This document shows, one piece after another, positions 51,977 to 60,604 of a stretch of 64,000 bases of DNA. The notes beneath the pieces are model-generated. The model was not told where the DNA came from. It worked only from the letters and a program-made list of their open reading frames with translations, and searched no databases. Numbering within the stretch: position 1 is the stretch's first letter; each line of letters begins with the position of its first letter. The translations under genes were made by a program, and so were the position numbers. The stretch comes from DASVHS01 sp035468985 (GTDB lineage: Bacteria; Acidobacteriota; Thermoanaerobaculia; Gp7-AA8), in the NCBI GenBank assembly GCA_035468985.1, contig DATISF010000038.1:124001-188000 (forward strand). Reading direction: 5' to 3'.

Positions 51977-53848
51977 ATGGAGCGCCTGCCGCAGTCCGAA
52001 TCGGTGGTCGAGTTCACCGCGCGCGCAGTCGTCGCCGGCATCTTTTTCGGAATCCTGTTCGGTGCCGCGAACGCATACCTCGGGCTGCGCGTGGGACTCA
52101 CCGTGTCGACATCGATTCCGATCGCGGTACTCACCGTCGCGTTGCTTCGTTTGATGCCACGCAGCCACGACGTGATCCTCGAAGCAAATCTCTCGCAGAC
52201 GATCGGCTCGGCCAGCTCCTCGCTTGCCACCGGCACGATCTTCACGATTCCGGCGCTGTTTCTGTGGGGAATGGCACCGCCGTTCTGGCAGGTGGCCGTC
52301 CTCGCGCTGCTCGGCGGCTTTCTCGGCATCGCGGCGATGGTGCCGCTGCGCCGTCTGCTGATCGTCCGTTCGGCCGGTGAGTTGCCATATCCCGAAGGAA
52401 CGGCATGCGCGGAGGTGCTGCGGGCGACGACGACAACGGCGACGGGCGGGAAGTGGATTTTCATCGGACTGGCCGTCGGCGCGGTCGTGAAGCTCGCTCT
52501 CGGATTGATGCCGCTGATTCCCTCGACGCTGGTCGCGCACGTTCCTGTTCTGCCGAAAGCCGACCTCGCGCTCGAGATCGCGCCGGCCCTGCTCGGCGTC
52601 GGCTACATCCTCGGATATCGGACGTCCGCGATCATGGTGTCGGGCAGCCTGATCTCCGCGGTCGTGCTCACGCCGCTCATCGCCATCTACGGAAGCGGCC
52701 CGGTCGCATCGCTGACCGCGGGCCAGATCTGGTCGAAGCACGTGCGCTTCATCGGTGCAGGCGCGGTGGCCGCGGCCGGAATCGTCGCGGTCGCGCGCGC
52801 ACTGCCGACGATGTGGAGCTCGTTCAGCGCGGTCGTGAAAGGACTGCGAAGGAGCTCTCTCCCGCCCGGAGAGGGCATTGGCGCAGCCCCGGGTGAGGGC
52901 CGAACGGACAGAGACATTCCCGCATGGATCGTCCCGCTCGTCCCGCTCGCCGTGGTGATCACGCTGGCCGCCGTTCCGAATCTTTTCGCCGGTCACATGT
53001 CCTTCGCCCCACGCCTCATCGCCGCGATCGGCGTGGCGATCTTCGGCATCTGCTTCGTCGTCGTCTCGTCGCGCATCGTGGGACTGATCGGCGTCTCTTC
53101 CAATCCGACCTCGGCGATGACGCTGGTGACGCTCATCGGTGTCTCCGTGGTGTTCGTCTTCGCGGGATGGACCGATCCGTCGGCGCGCGCGGCGGTCCTG
53201 ACCGTCGGCACGGTCGTCTGCATCGCGGCGTCAAAGGCCGGCGACATCTCCCAGGATTTGAAAACCGGATATCTCGTCGGCGCGACGCCCGCGCGACAGC
53301 AGTTCGGACAGTTCATCGGTGCGGCGTGCGCGTGCTGGGCCATCGCGTTCGTCGTACTGAAGCTCGGGCAAGGCTACACGTTCGGCTCGACGGAGCTCCC
53401 CGCCCCGCAAGCGACGCTGATGAAAACCGTGATCGAAGGGGTGCTCTCCGGTTCGCTGCCTTGGGGCCTGGTCGGCACCGGCGCGGCGCTCGCGGTCTGC
53501 GCGATCATCGCCGGTCTCCCCGGCCTTTCGTTCGCGGTCGGCATCTATCTGCCGCTGTCCACACTCGCGCCGGTGTATGTCGGCGGCATCATGCGGCGCA
53601 TCCTCGAGTCGCGGCGGGAGAGGAAAGAGACCGAAAGCGATGCGGGCGTGCTCGCCGCGTCGGGCATGATCGCCGGCGAAGGATTGGCGGGCGTGCTCAT
53701 CGCGATTCTCGCCGGCTCCGGCGTCCTTCCGAAAAACCTCAAGCCGTTGATGACGGGCCCGGCCGCGGTGGTCATCGGAATTCTGGTCGTGATCGCGGTC
53801 TGCGCGCTGCTGTACCGCGCCGGCCGCTCGGTGCCGGCTCGAGAGTGA
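51977..53848 (+). CDS. OPT-family oligopeptide transporter
   Basis: 623 residues, mostly membrane segments (14-16). The family motif GELPYPEGTACAEVL is present near residue 135, with AANAYLGLRVGLTVSTSIP at the N-terminus and LKTGYLVGATPARQQ in the second half. OPT/YSL proteins import oligopeptides or metal-siderophore conjugates with protons; the substrate here is unknown. A loop around residue 295-312 is encoded by a repeat-like insertion. Confidence 0.88.
   Translation: MERLPQSESVVEFTARAVVAGIFFGILFGAANAYLGLRVGLTVSTSIPIAVLTVALLRLMPRSHDVILEANLSQTIGSASSSLATGTIFTIPALFLWGMAPPFWQVAVLALLGGFLGIAAMVPLRRLLIVRSAGELPYPEGTACAEVLRATTTTATGGKWIFIGLAVGAVVKLALGLMPLIPSTLVAHVPVLPKADLALEIAPALLGVGYILGYRTSAIMVSGSLISAVVLTPLIAIYGSGPVASLTAGQIWSKHVRFIGAGAVAAAGIVAVARALPTMWSSFSAVVKGLRRSSLPPGEGIGAAPGEGRTDRDIPAWIVPLVPLAVVITLAAVPNLFAGHMSFAPRLIAAIGVAIFGICFVVVSSRIVGLIGVSSNPTSAMTLVTLIGVSVVFVFAGWTDPSARAAVLTVGTVVCIAASKAGDISQDLKTGYLVGATPARQQFGQFIGAACACWAIAFVVLKLGQGYTFGSTELPAPQATLMKTVIEGVLSGSLPWGLVGTGAALAVCAIIAGLPGLSFAVGIYLPLSTLAPVYVGGIMRRILESRRERKETESDAGVLAASGMIAGEGLAGVLIAILAGSGVLPKNLKPLMTGPAAVVIGILVVIAVCALLYRAGRSVPARE
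52857..52912. repeat. In-frame repeat-like insertion inside the OPT gene
   Basis: CTCTCC-CGCCC-GGAGAG (52857-52873) followed by a GGGTGAGGG end near 52900 has the form of a dispersed intergenic repeat seen in many GC-rich genomes. It is translated as PPGEGIGAAPGEGRT, a hydrophilic loop between two membrane segments, and keeps the frame. Confidence 0.55.
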
Positions 53849-54348
53849 AACCGATCGCGGAGACCAGCGGCGAGCTGGCATGGGTTCAGGCCAGCGCCTG
53901 GAAGCGCGACTGCGACCTGCACGACGGGCACGACGTCGTGGCAACGCTGCGCTGGCAAAGCGCGTTTCACGCGAGCGCGATCGGCGAAACCGCCGGCGGC
54001 ATCTGGCGGTTCAAGCTGGAAGGATTTCTGTTCCGTCAGTGGATTCACATCGAACAGGAGAGCGGCGGTGACGAGCGCGCCAACTTCCAGGGAGCGCCGA
54101 GCCTCAACGGCGTGCTCGAATACTCCGACGGCCGCGCCTTCTACTGGGACTCGAACTTCTGGCTCACGAAATGGATCTGGAGCGACGAGCACGGTTTCGA
54201 GCTGATGCGCGTGCAACGCAACCTGTCGCTGAGAACCGAGGGGACCATCACGTTCGATTCGTCGTTCCTGGCCCAGCGCGAGATCCCGCTGATGACGATC
54301 CTCGGCTGGTACGTCATCATGGTTCTCAGCGATCTGCGGCCGGGTTGA
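53845..54348 (+). CDS. Tubby/LURP-one-like small protein
   Basis: 167 residues from a GTG overlapping the OPT stop (GTGA). The chain alternates strands (DVVATLRWQSAFHASAIGET, WRFKLEGFLFRQWIHIEQ, YWDSNFWLTKWIWSDEHG) ahead of a hydrophobic C-terminal helix (PLMTILGWYVIMVLSDLRPG), the layout of tubby/LURP-one-like membrane-lipid-associated folds. The assignment is by pattern only. Coupling to the transporter suggests a related role. Confidence 0.55.
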   Translation: MKPIAETSGELAWVQASAWKRDCDLHDGHDVVATLRWQSAFHASAIGETAGGIWRFKLEGFLFRQWIHIEQESGGDERANFQGAPSLNGVLEYSDGRAFYWDSNFWLTKWIWSDEHGFELMRVQRNLSLRTEGTITFDSSFLAQREIPLMTILGWYVIMVLSDLRPG

Positions 54349-54360
54349 TAATCGGCAGCA

Positions 54361-55656
54361 ATGCCCCAACTGGTATTCCTGTCCCTTTTCCTCGGGCTCG
54401 TTGCCGGCGTTCAACAGATCGATCTTCGAGCCGATCCGTCCATCAAGTCGATCCGGATCTCCCTCGGCGCCCGCGAGCTCGCCACGTTGCAGCGGCCGCC
54501 GTGGCACGCGGTTGTCGATTTCGGTGCCGACCTGGTGCCGCGCGAGCTCACGGCGGTCGGCTTCGACTCCGAGGGGAACGAGGTTGCCCGGACGACGCAG
54601 GTGGTGAATCTGAAGCGTCCGCTCGCCGAAGTGGCGATTTCCGTGAAACAGGAGAACGGCGAGCCGGCGGTGGTGGAGCTCACAGGCCGTCATCTGCAAT
54701 TCATCCAACCGGATCGCGCGACGGTCCGGGTCGATGACCAGGCGTTGCGCATGGAGGGATTCACCGCGCATCTCCCGAACCTCGATCCGAAGCGGCCGCA
54801 CGTGATCTCCGCCGAGATGCGGTTTCAGGACGGCGCTGTGGCACGTCGCGAAGTCGTGCTCACGGGATGGAATTCGTATCTGGCGGGCAGTGAGATGACG
54901 CCGGTCGTCATCACTCGAACATCGGAGAAGAAGGCGGCGGCCCTCGATGGATGTTTCTCGGTCGACCGCACCAATCTCAATACGGGAACCGTGGAGAGGA
55001 CGAATGCGCTCGTCGTATTCGTGAAGGATCCCGATGCCAGCGAAGCGCAAAAGACCCTGAGGCTCAGCGACATGATGATGCATGACGGGCTGCGAACGCG
55101 CCGCGAGACGACGCTCGATGCGGACAGCACGATTCGCGTGGTCTGGCCGATCACGCAGGAGTTCAAGGAAGGAAACGCCGAGTCGGTCCTCTTCGAAAAC
55201 TCGAACGACCTCGACGCGCTGCACATGCCGGTGTCGACCGTCCTGGCCATGCGATTTCCGGTGCGTCACTTCGAGGACAAGCCGCGGCAGTTCGCCGACG
55301 CCGTCGCGGTCGCCGGGCTGCAGACGATCCTGCCGGCCAGGAGGCGCGCTGTCGTTCTGGTTCTCAGCGACGAACCTGACAAGAGCATCTACAAGCCGGC
55401 CGTCGTGCGCCGCTATCTGCAATCGATCGGCGTGCCGCTGTTCGTCTGGTCCCTGTCAGGGCCGCGGCCCGATCTCGCGGACAGCTGGGGTGAGGTCCTC
55501 GATGTGTCGCGACATCCGGGACTGCGCGACGCCGTGAGCCGGCTGCGCGAGACGCTCGACAGGCAGTGCCTGGTGTGGCTGCCGGTGGATGCGCTGACGG
55601 CGCTGCGCGTGGAGGCGAAGGCGAGCTGCGGGGTTTCGGTGGTTCCGCGGCCTTAA
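54361..55656 (+). CDS. VWFA-related-like exported protein
   Basis: 431 residues with signal-like N-terminus MPQLVFLSLFLGLVAGVQQ. Beta-rich N-terminal half, then TIRVVWPITQEFKEG, DKPRQFADAVAVAGLQTILP and RRRAVVLVLSDEPDKS, then IGVPLFVWSLSG. These blocks match the pattern of the acidobacterial VWFA-related family, though no intact MIDAS (DxSxS) is visible, so metal-dependent ligand binding may be lost. GATAAT ends 8 nt before the ATG and no Shine-Dalgarno is present. The stop TAA shares the palindrome TTAA with the converging gene. Confidence 0.65.
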   Translation: MPQLVFLSLFLGLVAGVQQIDLRADPSIKSIRISLGARELATLQRPPWHAVVDFGADLVPRELTAVGFDSEGNEVARTTQVVNLKRPLAEVAISVKQENGEPAVVELTGRHLQFIQPDRATVRVDDQALRMEGFTAHLPNLDPKRPHVISAEMRFQDGAVARREVVLTGWNSYLAGSEMTPVVITRTSEKKAAALDGCFSVDRTNLNTGTVERTNALVVFVKDPDASEAQKTLRLSDMMMHDGLRTRRETTLDADSTIRVVWPITQEFKEGNAESVLFENSNDLDALHMPVSTVLAMRFPVRHFEDKPRQFADAVAVAGLQTILPARRRAVVLVLSDEPDKSIYKPAVVRRYLQSIGVPLFVWSLSGPRPDLADSWGEVLDVSRHPGLRDAVSRLRETLDRQCLVWLPVDALTALRVEAKASCGVSVVPRP

Positions 55657-56528
55657 ACCGGAAAGCGCTCCGCCATCGCGTCGAGAAATCTCCACTGAGC
55701 GGCGATCCGGGCCTTCACGGTATCGACATCGGTGTTCGAGTAACGCCGCTGCCGGTTCAGATACTCAGACACGTCTGTCCCGTCAGGCCGTGCGTTGATG
55801 CGATAGCGCTCGCCGTCGAAGACCTCGTAGAGCGGAAACAGCCCGCAGCGAACCGCGTCATCGATCAGGTCGACGCTTTCGTCGGGTGACGATTTCCATC
55901 CCGTCGGACAGGGCGAGAGCATGACCAGAAAGCGGAAGCCGCGCGTATCGCGCGCGAGGACGAGCTTGCGGAGGAAGTCGTCGCGATGCGCGATCGACAG
56001 CGTTGCCGCGTACGGGATCCGGTGCGCGGCCATGATCGCCATCATGTCCTTCTTGCGCTCCGGCTTCCCTTCCGGCGTCGTGCTCGTCACCGCTCCTTCC
56101 GGCGTGGCGCTGCTGCGCTGGCCGCCGGTGTTGCCGTAGATCTCGTTGTCGTAGCAGATGTAGAGGATGTCTTCGTTGCGCTCCGCGGCCGCGGAGAGCG
56201 TGGCCATGCCGATGTCGTACGTGCCGCCATCCCCCGCCCAGCAGACGGTCGGATGCGATTCGCCGTTCAGGGACGCAACGACCGACACGCCCGTGGCATA
56301 CGCGGCGGCGCTGGCGAATGTCGACGCCAGGGTCGGCACTCCGTACGAGCTCGTCGGAAATGCGCCCGCGGTGACGATCGCGCACGCCGCAGGGATCACC
56401 AGGTACGGCCGGTTCGTCGCCAGCGCGTCGTCGAGCCACTGCAGCCCGATGGACATGCCGCATCCCGCGCAGTTCGTATTGCCCGCGCGCAACAGGGCAT
56501 CGGCGTTCGTAAAAGCGATGGCGCTCAT
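55653..56528 (-). CDS. 2-oxoacid:ferredoxin oxidoreductase, beta (ThDP) subunit
   Basis: 291 residues from the ATG with GGAGG upstream, overlapping the alpha stop (ATGA). The ThDP site is clear: CWAGDGGTYDIGMATLSAAA then YDNEIYGNTGGQ. The proximal [4Fe-4S] cluster ligands are NCAGCG near the N-terminus, PAACAI and LSPCPTG. It oxidatively decarboxylates a 2-oxo acid such as pyruvate and passes electrons to ferredoxin. Clear operon with alpha and the gamma fusion. Confidence 0.93.
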   Translation of the reverse strand: MSAIAFTNADALLRAGNTNCAGCGMSIGLQWLDDALATNRPYLVIPAACAIVTAGAFPTSSYGVPTLASTFASAAAYATGVSVVASLNGESHPTVCWAGDGGTYDIGMATLSAAAERNEDILYICYDNEIYGNTGGQRSSATPEGAVTSTTPEGKPERKKDMMAIMAAHRIPYAATLSIAHRDDFLRKLVLARDTRGFRFLVMLSPCPTGWKSSPDESVDLIDDAVRCGLFPLYEVFDGERYRINARPDGTDVSEYLNRQRRYSNTDVDTVKARIAAQWRFLDAMAERFPV

Positions 56529-57697
56529 ACGCCGACCTCCTTCCAAACCGGCTCTTCCGCCGTCGTTCGCACGGCGAGATCGTCGGCGATGCCGCCAATG
56601 ACCTCCGGCGTCACGTCGCCGCCGCCGATTCCGACGATGTAATCCTGCAGCAGGACGCCGGACCGGCCGCGCAGCGTGGTCGCGACTTCGTTCCAGAAGA
56701 TTCCTCCCGATCCGGGCGAGTGATTGCGATCGAGCACCCCGACTTTCTTCGCCGGGCCGATGGCCCGCAGCAGCTCCGCGCGCGGGAAGGGTCGGAATTG
56801 CTTGAGGCGGATCATCCCGACGCGCTCACCGCGGGAGCGCCGCTCCCGCACGACGTTGCGCAGCGTTGCGGCCATCGTGTTCGTGGCAATCAGCGCGGTC
56901 TCCGCATCGCCCGTCTGCTCTTCGGCGAGAGCGCCATCCGGCGTCCGGCCGAAGATCCGCTGGAACTCATCGATGGCCTCGCCGAGGACCTCGGGGACGC
57001 GTTGCATGGCCTCCTCGATCTCGCGGCGGTGCCGCTCCGTCTCGCGCGGCCAGGTGAGACCGCCGAACGTCGCCGGGTGCTCGTGCCGCAGCCGCTGCGG
57101 GATCGAGCACGGCGGCAGATAGGCATCGACCTTCGCCTGCTCCGGCAAGTCGACGACCATCTGCGTGTGCGAGGTGAGGAATCCGTCCATGCACACCATG
57201 GCCGGCAGCAGCACGCGCGAGTCTTCGGCGATGCGGAATGCGAGAAGGATCGTGTCGACGAGATCCTGATGCGACTCCGTGTAGAACTGCAGCCACGGCG
57301 CGTCGCGGAGCGCAAGGCTGTCACCCTGATCGACCCAGATGTTCCACGGCGGCCCGAGCGTCCGGTTGACGGCAATCAGCACGATCGGAAGCCGGTAGTA
57401 GCCGGCGGCGAAAACGTTCTCGGTCATGTAAGCGAGACCGTTCGACGAGCTTGCCGTGAACGCGCGCGCGCCGGCCATCGACGCTCCGATGCACACGCCC
57501 ATGGCACTGTGCTCCGATTCGACCGGCACGACGCGCCCCCTGGTGAACGCGATTCCGCGCAGGTATTCGATGATCTCGGTCTGCGGCGTGATGGGATACG
57601 CCCCTCCGGCACAGCCGCGCGCATCGCGGTTCGCCTCGCCGGCGACAGCGAGCGCGTGTCCCGCCGCGTAGTTGCCCGTGCATAGCGTTCGTGCCAT
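56525..57697 (-). CDS. 2-oxoacid:ferredoxin oxidoreductase, alpha subunit
   Basis: 390 residues. The pyrimidine-binding domain with GGAYPITPQTEIIEYL and ESEHSAMGVCIGASMAGARA near the N-terminus, SSNGLAYMTENVFAAG and the C-terminal swivel domain (MIRLKQFRPFPRAELLRAIG) define the PorA family. AGGAG stands before the ATG. It pairs with the beta subunit to bind ThDP and CoA. The gene order gamma fusion, alpha, beta is unusual only in that the gamma gene carries extra domains. Confidence 0.92.
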   Translation of the reverse strand: MARTLCTGNYAAGHALAVAGEANRDARGCAGGAYPITPQTEIIEYLRGIAFTRGRVVPVESEHSAMGVCIGASMAGARAFTASSSNGLAYMTENVFAAGYYRLPIVLIAVNRTLGPPWNIWVDQGDSLALRDAPWLQFYTESHQDLVDTILLAFRIAEDSRVLLPAMVCMDGFLTSHTQMVVDLPEQAKVDAYLPPCSIPQRLRHEHPATFGGLTWPRETERHRREIEEAMQRVPEVLGEAIDEFQRIFGRTPDGALAEEQTGDAETALIATNTMAATLRNVVRERRSRGERVGMIRLKQFRPFPRAELLRAIGPAKKVGVLDRNHSPGSGGIFWNEVATTLRGRSGVLLQDYIVGIGGGDVTPEVIGGIADDLAVRTTAEEPVWKEVGV

Positions 57698-57706
57698 TCG
57701 TCTCTC

Positions 57707-59902
57707 CTAGATCTGCGACATGAGGATCACGCCGCGCGGGCACTCGGCGGCGCAGACGCCGCATCCCTTGCAGAAATCGAAATTGAACGTGTACGTGTCG
57801 CCGTCAGTCGTCAGCACGCCCTCCGGGCAATAGGTCAGGCAGCGATCGCACGAGTTGCACACTCCGCAGCTGAAGCAGCGTTGCGCCTCGACGGCCGCAT
57901 CCGTAAGGCCGGTGTGGACCTCGGCGAACGTGTGCTCACGCAGCTCGTGACTGATCGTCCCGCCCCGCGTTCGCGCGGCGTGCGGGAACGTGCGCGTCCG
58001 GATCAGGTCCGCGGTGGCCACCTGGGCCTCGTCGCGATCGATCAGATCGTGACCGGTGAGCGTGCAGTGGATGTGCAGCGCGGCGCGACGGCCGCTTCCG
58101 ATCGCTGCGGCAACGGTGCCTTCGCTCTTTCCGAGATCGCCGCCGATGAAGACCGGAGCACCGGTGACGCCGACGACCTTGCCGTTCTCGTGAATCTCGT
58201 TGCCTTCCGGCAGGATCGAGATGTCGGCGGATTGGCCGAGCGCAAGGATCACGCGGTCGCAGCGCACGACGAATTCCGCCGCCGGACCGGTGGCGCGCAC
58301 CGGCTGCCGCCGGCCGCTCGGATCGGGATCGCCGAGGACCATGCGCACGCAGGTGAGCGCGACGGTCTTTCCCTCACTGCTCGTGTGAACGGGGAGCGCA
58401 AGCTCGTCGAGCACGATGCCTTCTTCGATCGCGGCCTCGATTTCCTCGGCGATCGCCGGCATCTCCGCTCGCGAACGGCGATAAAGGATGTGGACATCGG
58501 ACGCGCCGAGCCGCCGCGCGGAGCGTGCCGCGTCGATTGCCGTGTTGCCGCCGCCGACAACGACGACGCGCATGCCGGAGACGTTCTCTTCGCCGCGATG
58601 CACCCCTTCGAGAAAATCGATTCCCTGCCGGACGGCTTCGCGGCTTTCGCCGAGGTCGAGCGAACGCGATTCCTGCAGTCCGGTGGCAACGAACACGGCC
58701 GAGTAGTGCCGGGTCAGCTCGCGCAGCGCGGCGCGGTCGATGCGGGCATCGGTATACGCGGTGACGCCGTGCATCAGGATGAAGCCGAGCTCGCGATCGA
58801 GCACTTCGCGCGGCAATCGATATTCGGGAATGCCGTTGCGCAACACACCGCCGAGCTGATCGCCCGCCTCGAAGAGTGAGACGTGATAGCCGAGCTTGGC
58901 CAGCTGATACGCGGCGCTCAGTCCGGCCGGTCCCGATCCGACGACGGCGATTCGTTCGTGCACGGCTTGCAAGACAGGATTCGGCCACTCACCGTGATCG
59001 GAGACGAAGCGCTCCAGCTCCCGCACGTTCACGCCTTCATCGAACTCGTTGCGATTGCATGCCGCCATGCACGGCGCGGGACAAACGCGGCCGCAGATCC
59101 CTGGAAGTGGCGACGTTTCCAAAAGCACGGCGAGCGCCTCGTCATACGCGGCGCGCGACGCGGCCTGAACGAACCGCTGCACGTCGTTACCTGCCGGACA
59201 GCTGGAATTGCACGGCGGCGTCAGCGTGCGCCGCTCCGGCCTGCGAGTTGCCCACGAGCCGGTGCGGATCTGCGGCGGCGCTCCGGTGTTGGGATCGAGG
59301 AGGCTGACCGCTGGTGTGGTGCCGGGCTCCGGCCGGCTCTCCCGAAGGCCGCCGGGGACGACGGCACTAGACGACGTCTCGAATGCTTCTTTCGCCGCGA
59401 CGAGATTCGCGCTGCCGAACCCGAGATCGTCGAACGTCGCGGTGACTTCGTCGAACGTGAGACCCGAGGAACGGGCAACGGCGCCCATCATCGTCGTATT
59501 GACGATCGGCACAGCGCGCGTCCCGAGTCCGTTCTCGACGGCGATGCTCGTCGCGTCGATCGTCCAGACCGTATGGCCGGCGAACATCGCAGCCAGCTCC
59601 GCGGTCGCGCGCGGCGTATTCAGGATGATCGCGCCGTCCCGTTTCAGCCCGGTGAGAATGCCGGGGCCGATCAATGTGGGGTCGAGGACGATGACGTGAT
59701 CCGGCTCACGAATCTGATTGTGGTTCGTGATCTCGGCGTCATCGATCCGGACGTACGCCTGGATCGGCGCACCCGATCGCTCCGCGGCGTAAACCCCGAA
59801 TGCCTGCGTGTATTTGCCTTTTGCGAACCAGGCGGCGGCAATCAGCTTCGCCAGTGTCACTCCGCCCTGTCCGCCGCGGCCGTAGATGGTGATCTCGATC
59901 AT
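57707..59902 (-). CDS. Fusion of POR gamma subunit, GltD-like FAD reductase and 2x[4Fe-4S] ferredoxin
   Basis: 731 residues. Residues 1-190 are the POR gamma domain (GRGGQGGVTLAKLIAAAW; AERSGAPIQAYVRI). From about 228 comes a GltD/dihydropyrimidine-dehydrogenase-type N-terminal Fe-S region (CNSSCPAGNDVQRF; GICGRVCPAPCMAACNR), then FAD (VVGSGPAGLSAAYQLAKLGY, 321-340) and NAD(P) (VVVVGGGNTAIDAARSARRLG, 446-466, shown in part) motifs. The C-terminus has two clusters, CGVCNSCDRCLTYCP and CKGCGVCAAECPRG. The layout would link 2-oxoacid oxidation directly to NAD(P)H via FAD without free ferredoxin, possibly by bifurcation; that is inferred. A linker of about 40 Pro/Thr-rich residues separates the parts. 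Confidence 0.9.
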   Translation of the reverse strand: MIEITIYGRGGQGGVTLAKLIAAAWFAKGKYTQAFGVYAAERSGAPIQAYVRIDDAEITNHNQIREPDHVIVLDPTLIGPGILTGLKRDGAIILNTPRATAELAAMFAGHTVWTIDATSIAVENGLGTRAVPIVNTTMMGAVARSSGLTFDEVTATFDDLGFGSANLVAAKEAFETSSSAVVPGGLRESRPEPGTTPAVSLLDPNTGAPPQIRTGSWATRRPERRTLTPPCNSSCPAGNDVQRFVQAASRAAYDEALAVLLETSPLPGICGRVCPAPCMAACNRNEFDEGVNVRELERFVSDHGEWPNPVLQAVHERIAVVGSGPAGLSAAYQLAKLGYHVSLFEAGDQLGGVLRNGIPEYRLPREVLDRELGFILMHGVTAYTDARIDRAALRELTRHYSAVFVATGLQESRSLDLGESREAVRQGIDFLEGVHRGEENVSGMRVVVVGGGNTAIDAARSARRLGASDVHILYRRSRAEMPAIAEEIEAAIEEGIVLDELALPVHTSSEGKTVALTCVRMVLGDPDPSGRRQPVRATGPAAEFVVRCDRVILALGQSADISILPEGNEIHENGKVVGVTGAPVFIGGDLGKSEGTVAAAIGSGRRAALHIHCTLTGHDLIDRDEAQVATADLIRTRTFPHAARTRGGTISHELREHTFAEVHTGLTDAAVEAQRCFSCGVCNSCDRCLTYCPEGVLTTDGDTYTFNFDFCKGCGVCAAECPRGVILMSQI

Positions 59903-60070
59903 CGCGACTCTCGCTCCGGCGGAACATTCTGTTCACGCGGGTGAGCAAGGAGGGATGCGGAGGGTCACTTGCGGGTGTGACGCTTGCTGGGTTTTGACGA
60001 CTTTCGTACGGAAAGAAGCGTCTTTCGTGACGGGCTCCTCCATATATTGGTGCTCCAGGAGACGCTAACC

Positions 60071-60604
60071 ATGCCTGTCCAGGGCAACCTCGCGGCGATG
60101 CCAATCCCCGAAGTGCTGATGTGGATCAGTCAGTTCCAGAAGACCGGAACGCTCGAGGTGCGGACGAAGACTCACGGCGTGGAGACGATGGCATTCGAGG
60201 GCGGCGCCCTCATCTACTCCTCCTCCTCCAACCCCGAAGGCACCCTCGGACGCCTGCTGCTGAAGTATGGCGTGGTGACGGAGGACATGCACAAGCAGGC
60301 GCGCGAGCTGCGGAAGACGAAATCGATTGCCGTGGCCAAGGCGCTGCTCGAGCTGGAAATGCTCACCGAGGATCAACTCCTCCGTTTCCTCCGCAAGAAA
60401 GCGGAGAAGGAGCTGTTCGAGCTGTTCGAGCTGACCGACGGCGATTTCACGTTCAACGAGAGCCTGCTGCCGTCGATCGAGCTGCTGCCGCTGCGGGTCG
60501 ACGTGTCGAAAATGCTTCTGCGCGTGACCCAGGATCGCGATGAGAAGGGCGAGTACGACTTCGACTCCACCGGGATCCGGTTGGATATCCCGACGGATTT
60601 CTAG
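60071..60604 (+). CDS. DUF4388-domain protein
   Basis: 177 residues from an ATG with AGGAG upstream. MPVQGNLAAMPIPEVLMWIS, KTGTLEVRTKTHGVE and FEGGALIYSSSSN are the DUF4388 (PATAN-like) signature, which in other bacteria occurs in gliding, chemosensory and two-component proteins. The middle part (LELEMLTEDQLLRFLRKKAEKELFELFEL) is helical and continues the same fold. The 168-nt gap upstream has a small palindrome GAAAGA-AGCG-TCTTTC at 60011-60026 but no clear promoter. Its stop shares CTAG with the converging response-regulator gene. Confidence 0.83.
   Translation: MPVQGNLAAMPIPEVLMWISQFQKTGTLEVRTKTHGVETMAFEGGALIYSSSSNPEGTLGRLLLKYGVVTEDMHKQARELRKTKSIAVAKALLELEMLTEDQLLRFLRKKAEKELFELFELTDGDFTFNESLLPSIELLPLRVDVSKMLLRVTQDRDEKGEYDFDSTGIRLDIPTDF

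Noticed and set aside
53545..55422. 625-codon minus-strand frame opposite the OPT, tubby-like and VWFA-like genes
   Set aside because: It crosses three well-supported plus-strand genes and shows no recognisable protein feature.
59994..60048. Promoter of the DUF4388 gene made of TTGACG at 59994 and TATATT at 60043
   Set aside because: The hexamers are 43 bp apart and neither has a partner at proper distance, so no promoter is called.
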